A stretch of 64,000 nt of DNA from the NCBI GenBank assembly GCA_963851295.1, contig CAWKOS010000004.1, positions 124,001 through 188,000 on the forward strand, read 5' to 3'. Shown piece after piece: positions 14,930 through 23,218 of this stretch. Position 1 is the stretch's first letter, and each line of letters starts with the position of its first letter. The stretch is from JAOPZW01 sp963851295 (GTDB lineage Bacteria; Actinomycetota; Thermoleophilia; Solirubrobacterales; Solirubrobacteraceae). The translations under genes and the position numbers were made by a program. Under the pieces are notes generated by a model. That model was given only the letters and a program-made list of their open reading frames with translations, did not search any database and had not been told where the DNA came from.

Positions 14930-15569
14930 CTGCGAGGGCCGACTCCGGCGGAGACTACGTCACTCTCGGCGAGCAGCGGCGCGCTGGTGGCGCCTACGGC
15001 CCCTTCGAGCTGCCCCCCTCGAGGCCGTCATCGTCCCCGAGGTCCCCGCGGGCCACGGCGCGTCGTCGGTCGACGCGATCCGCGAGCAGGCCTTCGAGGA
15101 GGGCTTCGCCGCCGGCGTCGCCGAGGCGCAGAGCCGCCTCGACGGGCCCGCCGGCGCGCTGTCCGCCGCCGCCGAGCAGCTGCAGGCGATGCGCGCCGAC
15201 GCCGCGACCTCGGTCGAGGCCGACGCCGTCGACCTCGCCCTGCGGATCGCCGAGCAGGCGCTCGGCGCCGCTCTCGCCGTCGACCGCGAGCTCGTGGTCG
15301 AGGCCGTCCGCGGCGCCCTGCGGCGCCTCGTCGAGCGCGACCGCGTGCTGATCCTCGTCAACCCCGAGGACCTCGAGATCGTGCGCGAGCACACCGCGCG
15401 GCTCGTCGGCGAGCTGGGCGGCATCGAGCACTGCGAGGTCCAGGCCGAGCGCCGCGTGCGCCCCGGCGGCGCCATCGTGCGCACGAGCGAGGGCGAGGTC
15501 GACGCGACGCTCGAGACCAAGCTCGCCCGGGCGCGCGAGGTGCTCGAGCACGAGCTGGCCAATGGCTGA
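14926..15569 (+). pseudogene. fliH: Flagellar export regulator FliH, apparent frameshift in a C run
   Basis: FliH binds the FliI ATPase and links it to the export gate. The GTG at 14926 overlaps the fliG stop and reads VTARADSGGDYVTLGEQRR...YGPFELPP, then leaves the frame at the run of six C at 15013-15018. The remaining protein continues in the +2 register as PLEAVIVPEVPAGHGASSV...EQAFEEGFAAGVAEAQ, the FliH core, through to VLEHELANG. One additional C would restore a single frame of about 214 residues with the joint ELPPLEAVIVPE. Either a base is missing in the sequence read, or the gene is genuinely frameshifted or uses slippage. The body of the gene is intact and coupled to fliI. Confidence 0.85.
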
Positions 15570-17013
15570 GTCGCGCCTGCGACGCCTGGGCGACGCGATC
15601 GCCCGCTCCGACCTGCACCTGCGCCACGGCCGCGTCAGCGACCTCATCGGCCTGATCGTCGAGGCCACGGGCCTGGAGGCCGAGGTCGGCGAGGTGTGCG
15701 AGATCGCCACCGGCCGCGGCCGCGCGGGTGGGCGGGCAAGCATTCCCGCCGAGGTCGTCGGCTTCCGCTCGCGCCGCACGCTGCTCATGCCCCTGGGCGA
15801 GCTGCACGGCATCGGCCCGGGCAACGTCGTCACCGCCACCGGCGAGCCCGTCCGCGTCCCCGTCGGCGACGAGCTGCTGGGCCGCGTGCTCGACGGCCTC
15901 GGCCGCCCGCTGGACCAGGGCGAGGAGCTGCCCGATGGCCGCGTGCGCTCGGCCGCCGGCGCGCCGCCGGACCCGCTCGAGCGCCCGCGCATCCGCGAGC
16001 GCGTCGGCCTGGGCGTGCGCGTCCTCGACGGGATGATCCCCTGCGGGCGCGGCCAGCGCCTGGGCATCTTCGCCGGCTCGGGCGTGGGCAAGTCGTCGCT
16101 GCTGGGCATGATCGCCCGCTCGACGACGGCCGACATCAACGTCATCTGCCTCGTAGGCGAGCGTGGTCGCGAGGTGCGCGAGTTCATCGAGCGCGACCTC
16201 GGCGATGCGATCGGCCACTCGGTCGTCGTCGTGGCCACCTCCGATCAGCCGGCGCTCGTGCGCATCAAGGCCGCGCTCACGGCGACCTCGATCGCCGAGC
16301 ACTTCCGCGACAAGGGCCACGACGTCCTGCTCATGATGGACTCGGTCACGCGCTTCGCCAACGCCCAGCGCGAGGTCGGCCTGGCCATCGGCGAGCCGCC
16401 CGCCACCCGCGGCTACACGCCCAGCGTCTTCGCCCTGCTGCCCAAGCTGCTCGAGCGCTCCGGCACCTCGGCCCAGGGCTCGATCACCGGCCTGTACACG
16501 GTCCTCGTCGACGGCGACGACATGAACGAGCCGATCGCCGACGCGGTCCGCTCGATCCTCGACGGCCACGTCGTGCTCACGCGCGAGCTCGCGCACGCCG
16601 GCCACTATCCGGCGATCGACGTGCTGCAGTCGGTCTCGCGCCTCACCGGCGAGATCTCGGCGCCCGACGTCGCCGCCGCCGCCCAGGAGGTCCGCGCGCT
16701 GCTGGCCGCCTGGCACGACAAGCGCGACCTCATCGCCATCGGCGCCTACGAGCAGGGCTCGGATCCGCTCGTGGACCGCGCCGTCGAGCTCAAGGGCGCC
16801 ATCGACGCGTTCCTGCGCCAGGCCGTCGACGCGCCGTCCACGCCCGAGGAGGCCGACGACGCGCTGCTGAGCCTCGTGGCCGGCGACATCGCCGCCGCGC
16901 TCGCGGCCGAGGTCGCCATGGAGGCCTCGACCGAGCTCGAGCCCGCCGGGCGCGCGATGCCCTACCCGCCCTCCGGGCCGGTCGCCCTGCCGCCGCTCAA
17001 TCTGGCGGTCTGA
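15562..17013 (+). CDS. fliI: Flagellum-specific ATP synthase FliI
   Basis: The ATPase of the flagellar type III export apparatus, related to F1-beta. 483 residues, with Walker A GSGVGKS at about residues 172-178, Walker B near 254 (DVLLMMDS) followed by VTRFANAQREVGLAIGEPPATRGYTPSVFALLPKLLERSG, a strongly conserved FliI/YscN block. The C-terminus is longer than usual, ending in a Pro-rich tail. The start overlaps fliH by eight bases. The normally adjacent fliJ is separated from it by two unrelated genes. Confidence 0.97.
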   Translation: MAESRLRRLGDAIARSDLHLRHGRVSDLIGLIVEATGLEAEVGEVCEIATGRGRAGGRASIPAEVVGFRSRRTLLMPLGELHGIGPGNVVTATGEPVRVPVGDELLGRVLDGLGRPLDQGEELPDGRVRSAAGAPPDPLERPRIRERVGLGVRVLDGMIPCGRGQRLGIFAGSGVGKSSLLGMIARSTTADINVICLVGERGREVREFIERDLGDAIGHSVVVVATSDQPALVRIKAALTATSIAEHFRDKGHDVLLMMDSVTRFANAQREVGLAIGEPPATRGYTPSVFALLPKLLERSGTSAQGSITGLYTVLVDGDDMNEPIADAVRSILDGHVVLTRELAHAGHYPAIDVLQSVSRLTGEISAPDVAAAAQEVRALLAAWHDKRDLIAIGAYEQGSDPLVDRAVELKGAIDAFLRQAVDAPSTPEEADDALLSLVAGDIAAALAAEVAMEASTELEPAGRAMPYPPSGPVALPPLNLAV

Positions 17014-17025
17014 GACAGTCCGCGC

Positions 17026-17847
17026 GTGCGCGCGCGCCTGGTCGTACTCTGCCTTCCCGCCGTGCTCGCCATCGGTTGCGGCGGCTCGTCGGGGCCGCCA
17101 CGCGTCACGGCGCCGAAGCGAGCCGCCACGCGCCCGGCCGCGGGCGCCGCGACGTGCGCGCAGCGCCTGCCGCTCGACACGCACCTGGACGTGCCGAAGG
17201 GCGCCCGCACGCCGCGTCCGCTGATCCTCGCGCTGCACGGCGCGGGCCAGGGCGGCTACGGAATGCAGCGCTACACGGGGCTCACCGACGACGCGCGCGG
17301 GTTCGTCGTGGCCTATCCCACGACCCCCCACGACAGCGGCTTCTGGGAGGTGGGCGACGTCCCGCGCCTGCTCGGGCTCATCGACGCCATCGGCCGCTGC
17401 ATGCCGATTACGTCCGTCAGCGCGGTGGGGTTCTCCAACGGCGGCCTGATGGCCAACGCGCTCGCGTGCGCCGCGGCCGACCGGGTGCGCACGGTCGTGC
17501 TGGTCGCGTCCGGCTACCTCGGCCTCGGGCGCTGCGCGCCCTCGCGACCGGTCTCGGTCCTCGACATCCACGGCACGAGCGACCAGGTCGTGCCCTACGG
17601 CGGCCTGCGAGCGTTCGTGGCCACGTGGGCGCGCCGCGACGGCTGCACGCCGGTGCCCACCGCCGTGCGCGAGCAGGACGGGTGGCCGGTGACGCATCTG
17701 CGCTGGCACGGCTGCGCGGCCGGCGTGCGCATGGAGCATCTGCGCGTCTCCGGCGACTCGCACGGCTGGCCGTCGCTGGAGGACGCCAACAAGCGGATCG
17801 TGGCCTTCCTGCGCGCCGCGGGCCGTGCGGCGGCGGGGCCGGCGTGA
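17026..17847 (+). CDS. Secreted lipoprotein esterase, LpqC/PHB-depolymerase-like alpha/beta hydrolase
   Basis: A 273-residue protein with a lipoprotein-type signal (VLAIGCGGSS, lipid-modified Cys at about residue 18). The hydrolase fold shows PLILALHGAGQGGYGM, the nucleophile elbow GFSNGG (Ser about 137), the acid in DIHGTSDQVVPYGG and the catalytic His in GDSHGWPS. This order fits the LpqC / feruloyl esterase / PHB depolymerase group; the true substrate is unknown. It begins 12 bases after fliI but has no flagellar family resemblance. It may have arrived by insertion, as may its neighbour. Confidence 0.8.
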   Translation: MRARLVVLCLPAVLAIGCGGSSGPPRVTAPKRAATRPAAGAATCAQRLPLDTHLDVPKGARTPRPLILALHGAGQGGYGMQRYTGLTDDARGFVVAYPTTPHDSGFWEVGDVPRLLGLIDAIGRCMPITSVSAVGFSNGGLMANALACAAADRVRTVVLVASGYLGLGRCAPSRPVSVLDIHGTSDQVVPYGGLRAFVATWARRDGCTPVPTAVREQDGWPVTHLRWHGCAAGVRMEHLRVSGDSHGWPSLEDANKRIVAFLRAAGRAAAGPA

Positions 17848-17878
17848 CCTTCGCGCGCCGGATAGCGTTCGCGTAGGC

Positions 17879-18730
17879 ATGTCCCACCTGACCAAGGCCC
17901 TCCTCGTCACCGCTGCGCTGGCGGCCGCGCTCGCCCCGGCGGCGTCGGCCGACTCCCCCGTCGCCGCCGCCCCGGGCGCGCGCAACCTCACGGGCAGCGC
18001 CGGCTGGCTCGCCTGGGCCGCGCCCGGGCCGGACGGGCAGTGGAAGCTGACCCTGCGCGCGCCGGACGGGACCGTGTCCCAGCCCGCCGTGGCGGAGTTC
18101 GCCCGGGCCCCACAGCCGGAGATCGGCACGACCGCGCTCTACGGCCCGGCCAAGCGCCTGGTCGCCGTGTACACGCGCGCCGGCGACCCCTACCAGCTCG
18201 ACCTCGCCACCGGGGTCGAGACGAAGCTCGCGCGCCTGGCGACGCCCGCGAACGAGACCCTCGTGGCCGTCAACCTCGGCCGCTACGTCGTCGTGCGCAG
18301 CAACGGCCCCCGCAAGGGCATCACGACGGACACGCCGTCGGGCGCCGGGCGGCGCCTCACGAGCACGGTCCCGTCGCAGATCGCCATGGCCGAGAGCCGC
18401 GTGGCCTCGATCGAGGGACGCAAGATCGTCATCCGCCGCCTGAGCGGCCGCGCGCAGCCGATGGTCGCGGGCAGAGGCCTCACCGGGCTGAGCAGCCTGT
18501 GGCTGACGCGCTACCGCGCCGGCTGGGCCACCTCCGGCGCGCACGGCTCGCGCCTCTACGCGACGAAGCGCTTCGCCGGCTCAGGCGGGCCCTACACGCT
18601 GCGCGTGGTGCGCGATTCGTGGACCTCGGCCTCGGCGCTGTACGGGATCGCGGCCGATCGCTCCAAGCCCGTCTACTACCTCGACGCCGCCGGCGTGCAG
18701 CGCTTCGATCCCGTCCCGTTCCACCTGTGA
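17879..18730 (+). CDS. Secreted protein of unknown function (beta-rich)
   Basis: A 283-residue protein with a clear Sec signal peptide (KALLVTAALAAALAPAASA, cleavage near residue 24). The mature part is beta-rich and contains repeated patterns such as GWLAWAAPGPDGQWKLTLR and LYGPAKRLVAVYTRAGDPYQLDLATG, suggestive of a beta-propeller. No family is recognised with confidence. A TAGCGT box 11 bases before the ATG could be a housekeeping -10 element. It stands between fliI and fliJ, and a G/C-rich hairpin follows it. Confidence 0.65.
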   Translation: MSHLTKALLVTAALAAALAPAASADSPVAAAPGARNLTGSAGWLAWAAPGPDGQWKLTLRAPDGTVSQPAVAEFARAPQPEIGTTALYGPAKRLVAVYTRAGDPYQLDLATGVETKLARLATPANETLVAVNLGRYVVVRSNGPRKGITTDTPSGAGRRLTSTVPSQIAMAESRVASIEGRKIVIRRLSGRAQPMVAGRGLTGLSSLWLTRYRAGWATSGAHGSRLYATKRFAGSGGPYTLRVVRDSWTSASALYGIAADRSKPVYYLDAAGVQRFDPVPFHL

Positions 18731-18750
18731 GCTAAGCGCGCCTGGACGGA

Positions 18751-18795
18751 TGGTCGGTGCCCGGGGGCTCAACCGTCCCCGGGCCGGACCGACTA
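18751..18795 (+). promoter_or_regulatory. Hairpin plus sigma-28-type promoter for fliJ
   Basis: GCCCGGGG (from 18759) pairs with CCCCGGGC and flanking GGTC/GACC bases, a likely stop for the upstream gene. The promoter CTCAAC (18768-18773), 14 bases, ACCGACTA (18788-18795) lies within the hairpin. Seven bases later is the fliJ GTG, so the fliJ mRNA should be leaderless. Confidence 0.6.
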
Positions 18796-18802
18796 ACGGT
18801 GC

Positions 18803-19252
18803 GTGAGGAATCCGTCCTTTGCCTTCTCCTTGGAGCGGGTGCGCGAGGTGCGCGCCCACGAAGAGGATCTGGCCCGCGAGGCCTTCGCCGCCAGCCTGTC
18901 GCTGCGCGCGCGGGGCGTCGCGCTGCTGGCCGACGCGCAGGCGCGCGCCGCCGCGGCGCGCGAGCAGGCGCTCGCCGGGACCGACGGCCTCACGGGTGCG
19001 GACCTCCTCGCCGGGCAGGCCTGGCTGGAGCGCGTCCAGCGCTCGCAGGAGCACGCCAGCCTGGAGCTCAGCCGCCGCGAGGCCGCCCTCGAGGCGAGCC
19101 GGGCCGCGCTGACCAGCGCCGGCCAGCGCCGGCAGGTGCTCGAGCGCCTCAAGGAGCGCAAGCGCGAGGCCCATCGCGTCGAGAGCGCGCGCCGCGAGGC
19201 GATCGCGCTCGACGAGATCGGCCTCAACGGCCATCTGCGGAGGGCGTCATGA
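18803..19252 (+). CDS. fliJ: Flagellar export chaperone FliJ
   Basis: A 149-residue protein that is nearly all coiled coil, starting RNPSFAFSLERVREVRAHEEDLAREAFA and ending in an Arg/Glu-rich helix (ERLKERKREAHRVESARREAIALDEIGL). FliJ is the stalk-like partner of the FliI hexamer. Length (about 147) and the F-x-L-E-R-V-x-x-v-R motif match the family. The GTG is seven bases after the -10 box of the promoter, with no room for a ribosome binding site. The stop overlaps the next start (ATGA). Confidence 0.92.
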   Translation: MRNPSFAFSLERVREVRAHEEDLAREAFAASLSLRARGVALLADAQARAAAAREQALAGTDGLTGADLLAGQAWLERVQRSQEHASLELSRREAALEASRAALTSAGQRRQVLERLKERKREAHRVESARREAIALDEIGLNGHLRRAS

Positions 19253-19818
19253 GCCTCACGGCCATCGACACCCGGATCGGCGAGATCCGCTCGCTCATCG
19301 CGACCGTGCAGGGCGCGCCCGCCCAGCCCGCCCAACCGGCGGCTGCCTCCGGCTCGTCCTTCGCGGGCGCGCTGGCCTCCGCGCAGACCGCCCCGTCGAC
19401 CGTGCCGAGCGGCACGGGCGGCGACACCGCCTTCGGAGCCGAGATCGATGCGGCCGCGGCGAGCAACGGGATCGACCCCGCGCTCCTGAAGGGCCTTGTG
19501 TCCCAGGAGTCCGGGTTCGATCCCAACGCGCGCTCCGGCGCCGGCGCGCTCGGCCTCACCCAGCTCATGCCCGGAACCGCCGCCTCGCTCGGCGTGACCA
19601 ACCCGCTCGACCCGGCCCAGTCGCTGCAGGGCGGCGCGAAGTACCTGCGCCAGCAGCTCGACCGCTTCGGCGGCGACGAGCGCCTCGCCCTCGCGGCCTA
19701 CAACGCCGGCCCGGGCGCGGTCCAGCGCTACGGCGGAGTGCCGCCGTACAGCGAGACCCAGAACTACGTCAACAGCGTGATGGCCAAGGCCAACGCCTAT
19801 CGAGGAACGACCGCATGA
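19249..19818 (+). CDS. Lytic transglycosylase (SLT domain) of the flagellar cluster
   Basis: A 189-residue protein. The C-terminal SLT domain (about residues 68-180) shows the catalytic Glu in LVSQESGFDPNARS, then GALGLTQLMPGTAASLGV and YNAGPGAV, the three hallmarks of goose-lysozyme-like transglycosylases. The N-terminal 60 residues are low-complexity and resemble export signals of flagellar substrates. It probably opens the peptidoglycan for the rod, supplying the activity missing from the short FlgJ at 2071. It overlaps fliJ and fliK by four bases each. Confidence 0.88.
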   Translation: MSLTAIDTRIGEIRSLIATVQGAPAQPAQPAAASGSSFAGALASAQTAPSTVPSGTGGDTAFGAEIDAAAASNGIDPALLKGLVSQESGFDPNARSGAGALGLTQLMPGTAASLGVTNPLDPAQSLQGGAKYLRQQLDRFGGDERLALAAYNAGPGAVQRYGGVPPYSETQNYVNSVMAKANAYRGTTA

Positions 19819-21149
19819 CGAAAGCCACAGCGGTGCCGGCGACGGCCCCGCCCCCCGGCGCGCCCCCCGGAAGGAGCGCGAGCGGCGGTGCGGATGGCGA
19901 CTTCGCCGCCACCCTCCTGAACACGACGGCCCGGACCGCAACTGCGGAAGGCCACACCAAGACGGACAGCGGTCACGCGACCGCGCGCCACGGCGACGCC
20001 GCACGCGCGGACCGCAAGCGCGCGGACGCCGCCCACTCGCGCGCCCACCGCGCGCAGCAGGACGACAAGGCCAAGGCCGCCGACGAGCACGCCGCGTGCA
20101 AGGACGGCGAGCCGGTCGATGCGCCGGCGACCGACGCCACCGCTTCGGCCGCGCCCGCGCCCACTGCCGCCCCGGACGCCGCTGCTTCGACGGACGCCGC
20201 GAGCGCCGCCGACGCGCCTGCCGCCGACGCGACCGCCGCGGCCGTGCCCGCCGATCCGGCCGCGCTCCCGCTGCCCGCGGCGCCCGCCGCCGCGGTTGCA
20301 CCCGCGCCTGCCGCTCCGCCTGCCCCCGCCGCGGCTGCCGCCGAGGCGACGGCTCCGGCCGCCGCCGACGCGACGGCTCCGGCCGCCGCCGACCCGCTCC
20401 CCGCGCCCGCGACCGGCAAGGACGCGGGCTCCACGCACGGCAAGGCCGACGAGCGCGCCGCCGCGCCCGCCCCGGTCGCCGCGCCCGCCCCCGCCACTGC
20501 CGCCGCCCCCGCTCCGGCGCAGGCCGCCGCGGCCGGCCCCGCTGCGGCGCAGGCCGCTGCTCCGGCCGCCGACGCGCCCGCGCGCGACGCCGGCCAGCCC
20601 GCCGCGCAGCCCACGTCGACCGCGCCCAGCACTCCGGCGACCGCCGCGGCCCCCGCCGCGCCGGCCCCGCCGGCCGCGCCGGCCGCGCCGATGGTGCCCG
20701 CCCGCGAGGTCCCGCGCCTGCCCGTCCACGCCGACCAGGCCCGCGCCCTGCTGCGGCTCGCCCAGCACCGCGGCCAGGCCCAGGCGCAGATCTCGCTGCA
20801 CCCGGCCGAGCTCGGCGGCGTCGAGGTCCGCCTGCGGATGACGACGAACGGGCTCATGGCCTCGATCAAGGCCGACCGGCCCGAGGCCGCCCAGGTGCTC
20901 CAGCAGGCCGGCGCCGACCTGCGCCGCGCGCTCGAGGCCCAGGGCGTCCAGCTCGCCGGCCTGGAGTTCGGCCTCGCCGGCGACGGCGACCGGGCCCGCG
21001 CCCAGGAGCGCAACGCCGAGGGCGCCGTGCGCCCGGGCCGCGCGGGCGGCGCTGAGGACGACGAGCTTTCCCCCATCGACCCCGACAACCCCGCGACCAC
21101 GAACGCGCCGACGATCGCCCTCGGGGCCCTCGTCGACGTGCTCGCCTAA
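19815..21149 (+). CDS. fliK: Flagellar hook-length control protein FliK
   Basis: A 444-residue protein. Residues about 40-290 are an extremely Ala/Pro/Asp-rich, low-complexity ruler-like region with internal repeats (for example AAADATAPAAADATAPAAAD around 178-200). The C-terminal domain is the classic FliK hook-length domain: AQAQISLHPAELGGVEVRLRMTTNGLMASIKADRPEAAQVL (about 320-365), followed by VQLAGLEFGL. FliK is exported and tells FlhB to switch from hook to filament substrates. The gene lies before flgD and flgE as expected. Confidence 0.93.
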   Translation: MTKATAVPATAPPPGAPPGRSASGGADGDFAATLLNTTARTATAEGHTKTDSGHATARHGDAARADRKRADAAHSRAHRAQQDDKAKAADEHAACKDGEPVDAPATDATASAAPAPTAAPDAAASTDAASAADAPAADATAAAVPADPAALPLPAAPAAAVAPAPAAPPAPAAAAAEATAPAAADATAPAAADPLPAPATGKDAGSTHGKADERAAAPAPVAAPAPATAAAPAPAQAAAAGPAAAQAAAPAADAPARDAGQPAAQPTSTAPSTPATAAAPAAPAPPAAPAAPMVPAREVPRLPVHADQARALLRLAQHRGQAQAQISLHPAELGGVEVRLRMTTNGLMASIKADRPEAAQVLQQAGADLRRALEAQGVQLAGLEFGLAGDGDRARAQERNAEGAVRPGRAGGAEDDELSPIDPDNPATTNAPTIALGALVDVLA

Positions 21150-21161
21150 GGAAGCGAAGCC

Positions 21162-21560
21162 ATGTCCACCGTCAACCCCACGGACGCCGCGGCCGCCACG
21201 ACCGCGACGTCCTCCACCAGCAAGACCACCAGCCAGCCGGACGCGTTCGGCAAGGACGCGTTCATGAAGCTGCTCGTCGAGCAGCTGCGCCATCAGTCCC
21301 CCGACAACTCGCAGGATCCGAACGCCTTCATCAACCAGATGACGCAGTTCTCGATCCTCGAGCAGCTCCAGAACCAGACCGCGACCGACAGCCGCGCCAG
21401 CGCGGCGACCTACCTGGGCCGTACCGTCACCTGGCAGAACGCCAAGGGGCAGGGAGGCCAGGGGGTCGTCCAGGGCGTGGACTTCTCCGGCGACACGCCG
21501 ACCCTCACGGTCGACGGCCAGGCCGGCATCGCGACGACCGACGTCCTCGACGTGCGATGA
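21162..21560 (+). CDS. flgD: Flagellar hook capping protein FlgD
   Basis: A 132-residue scaffold for hook assembly. The conserved N-terminal block is DAFGKDAFMKLLVEQLRHQSPDNSQDPNAFINQMTQFSILEQLQNQ (about residues 26-70; family form FLKLLvtQLq.QdPl.p.dn.eF..QlaqfS.lEQ). It is short: after a small beta region (TYLGRTVTWQNAKGQGGQG) it stops, lacking the Ig-like C-terminal domain of enterobacterial FlgD. AAGGAAG precedes the ATG. Its stop overlaps the next gene start by four bases. Confidence 0.94.
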   Translation: MSTVNPTDAAAATTATSSTSKTTSQPDAFGKDAFMKLLVEQLRHQSPDNSQDPNAFINQMTQFSILEQLQNQTATDSRASAATYLGRTVTWQNAKGQGGQGVVQGVDFSGDTPTLTVDGQAGIATTDVLDVR

Positions 21561-21955
21561 CGCCGGTGCCCCACAACCCGGCTCTGGTGCCGCCTGTCGG
21601 CGCGCCGGCCCCTGTCGCTCCGACGCGACCGGGATCGGGAGCGGGTGGCGCGGCCGCGCCGAACGGACCCTCCTTCGCCGACGTCCTCGGCCAGAAGGCG
21701 GGCGCCGTCCAGCTCAGCGGCCACGCCAAGGCGCGGATCGAGCGCCGCGGGATCGACCTCGGTCCCGACACCCTCGCCCGCCTGCAGCACGGCGTGGATC
21801 GCGCCGCGGCCAAGGGCGCCCGCGAGTCCGTCGTCCTCGTCGACGACGTGGCCTTCGTCGTCTCCGTCAAGGCCAGGACCGTGATCACCGCGGTCGATCG
21901 CGCCTCCATGCGCGATCACGTCTTCACCAACATCGATTCCGCAGTCATCTCCTAG
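21557..21955 (+). CDS. Flagellar operon protein, TIGR02530-like
   Basis: A 132-residue protein. The C-terminal domain (about residues 55-125: LSGHAKARIERRGIDLGPDTLARLQHGVDRAAAKGARESVVLVDDVAFVVSVKARTVITAVD) matches the conserved 'flagellar operon protein' family found between flgD and flgE in Gram-positive and other bacteria. The N-terminus is Pro/Ala-rich and probably disordered. Function is not established for the family; the position suggests help in hook assembly. Confidence 0.85.
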   Translation: MTPVPHNPALVPPVGAPAPVAPTRPGSGAGGAAAPNGPSFADVLGQKAGAVQLSGHAKARIERRGIDLGPDTLARLQHGVDRAAAKGARESVVLVDDVAFVVSVKARTVITAVDRASMRDHVFTNIDSAVIS

Positions 21956-22026
21956 CCCGACCAACCCCCCATTCCCGGCTGGCCCTCATCGAGGAGGCCG
22001 GGCTCCAGCGAAAGGAAGCACCTCCC

Positions 22027-22878
22027 ATGATGCGAGGCATGTACTCCGCGATCAGCGGACTGAAGAACCACCAGGTCATGCTCGACGTGACCGCCAACGA
22101 CCTGGCCAACGTCAACACGATCGGCTTCAAGGCCAGCCGCACGTCGTTCCGCGACTCGCTGTCGCAGCTGCAGCGCTCGGCCTCGGCCGCGACCGCCGGC
22201 TTCGGCGGCAACAACTCGGCCCAGGTCGGCCTCGGCGTGCAGCTCGGCTCGATCGACAACATCATGACCAGCGGCGCCACGCAGTCGACCGGCAGCCCGT
22301 ACGACGTCGCCATCCAGGGCAGCGGCTGGTTCCGCGTCACGGACAGCGACCCGACGGCGGCCGGCTTCCCGGCCAACGTCGAGTTCACGCGTGCGGGCAA
22401 CTTCACGCTCAACAACGACGGCGACCTGACCACCCAGGACGGGTGGCGCGTGGTCGGCTTCGCGGCCGACGCCGCGGGCGACCCGACGACGACCCAGTCG
22501 GTCATCAACATCCCCGACGGCTCGAGCGACGTCGCGGTCGGCTCCAACGGCGCCGTGAGCTACGTGCCCAGCGGCGGCGGCTCGCGCGTGACCGCGGGCT
22601 ACCTCTCGCTGGCCACCTTCGCCAACGAGGCCGGCCTCAACCGGGCGTCGGCGAACCGCTGGGAGGCGACGCCGAGCTCCGGCGCCGAGTCCACGCCCGA
22701 CATCCCGACCCAGAACGGTCGCGGCTCCACGGTGGGCGGCGTGCTCGAGATGAGCAACGTCGACCTCGCCGGCGAGTTCACCAACATGATCACCGCCCAG
22801 CGCGGCTTCGAGGCGAGCTCTCGCGTCCTGTCCACGGCCGACGAGATGCTCCAGACCATCGTCAACATGAAGCACTAG
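22027..22878 (+). CDS. flgE: Flagellar hook protein FlgE
   Basis: A 283-residue hook subunit. It starts MMRGMYSAISGLKNHQVMLDVTANDLANVNTIGFKASR, contains YDVAIQGSGWFRV near residue 95 and ends in NVDLAGEFTNMITAQRGFEASSRVLSTADEMLQTIVNMKH, the three FlgE/F/G blocks. It is much shorter than enterobacterial FlgE (about 400), lacking much of the outer D2-type domain. AGGAAG precedes the ATG by about 12 bases; ATG 22030 is an alternative. No own promoter is visible. Confidence 0.95.
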   Translation: MMRGMYSAISGLKNHQVMLDVTANDLANVNTIGFKASRTSFRDSLSQLQRSASAATAGFGGNNSAQVGLGVQLGSIDNIMTSGATQSTGSPYDVAIQGSGWFRVTDSDPTAAGFPANVEFTRAGNFTLNNDGDLTTQDGWRVVGFAADAAGDPTTTQSVINIPDGSSDVAVGSNGAVSYVPSGGGSRVTAGYLSLATFANEAGLNRASANRWEATPSSGAESTPDIPTQNGRGSTVGGVLEMSNVDLAGEFTNMITAQRGFEASSRVLSTADEMLQTIVNMKH

Positions 22879-22893
22879 GAGACGCCAGGCCAT

Positions 22894-22930
22894 GCTGCGG
22901 GACGGTGGCGGAGGGCCGCCGTCCCGTAGC
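22894..22930 (+). other. Strong RNA hairpin between flgE and flbD
   Basis: Sixteen paired bases (GCTGCGGGACGGTGGC with GCCGCCGTCCCGTAGC, two G-U wobbles) enclose a loop GGAGG. There is no T run after it, so a simple terminator is unlikely; an mRNA-end stabiliser, partial terminator or processing site are possible. The GGAGG loop resembles a ribosome binding site. Confidence 0.6.
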
Positions 22931-22956
22931 GCAGGCCGGTCCCCGAGGTACGAGCC

Positions 22957-23163
22957 ATGATCCGACTGCACAAGCTGGGCGCGACCTACGAGCCCTTTCA
23001 CCTGAACCCCGACCTGATCGCCTCCGTCGAGGGTCACCCCGACGTCGTGGTGACCCTCACCAACGGCACGAAGTTCGTCATCGCGGAGACCGCCGACGAC
23101 GTCGTCGCGGCCGTCCGGCGATGGCGCGTGGACATCATGTCGGAGGCCATGCGCGCCACGTGA
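22957..23163 (+). CDS. flbD: FlbD-family flagellar protein
   Basis: A 68-residue protein starting MIRLHKLGATYEPFHLNPDLIASVEGHPDVVVTLTNGTKFVIAET, matching the small FlbD family (I-x-L-x-r-L-n-g-x-x-f-x-l-N-x-d-L-I) of Gram-positive flagellar operons, encoded after flgE. This is not the NtrC-type FlbD of Caulobacter. The role is not known in detail. It ends the fliJ-flbD operon; cheW follows with its own promoter. Confidence 0.88.
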   Translation: MIRLHKLGATYEPFHLNPDLIASVEGHPDVVVTLTNGTKFVIAETADDVVAAVRRWRVDIMSEAMRAT

Positions 23164-23182
23164 CCGCCCCGTAACACCGGCG

Positions 23183-23211
23183 CTCAAGGGGGCGTGCCTC
23201 TGGACCGATTA
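23183..23211 (+). promoter_or_regulatory. Sigma-28-type promoter for the chemotaxis operon
   Basis: CTCAAG (23183-23188), 15 bases, ACCGATTA (23204-23211), then seven bases to the cheW ATG: a leaderless transcript is predicted. Confidence 0.7.
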
Positions 23212-23218
23212 CCTAGTC

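Noticed and set aside
18731..18802. Operon continuity from fliI to fliJ
   Set aside because: The hairpin and separate promoter before fliJ, and two unrelated genes in between, argue against one transcript.
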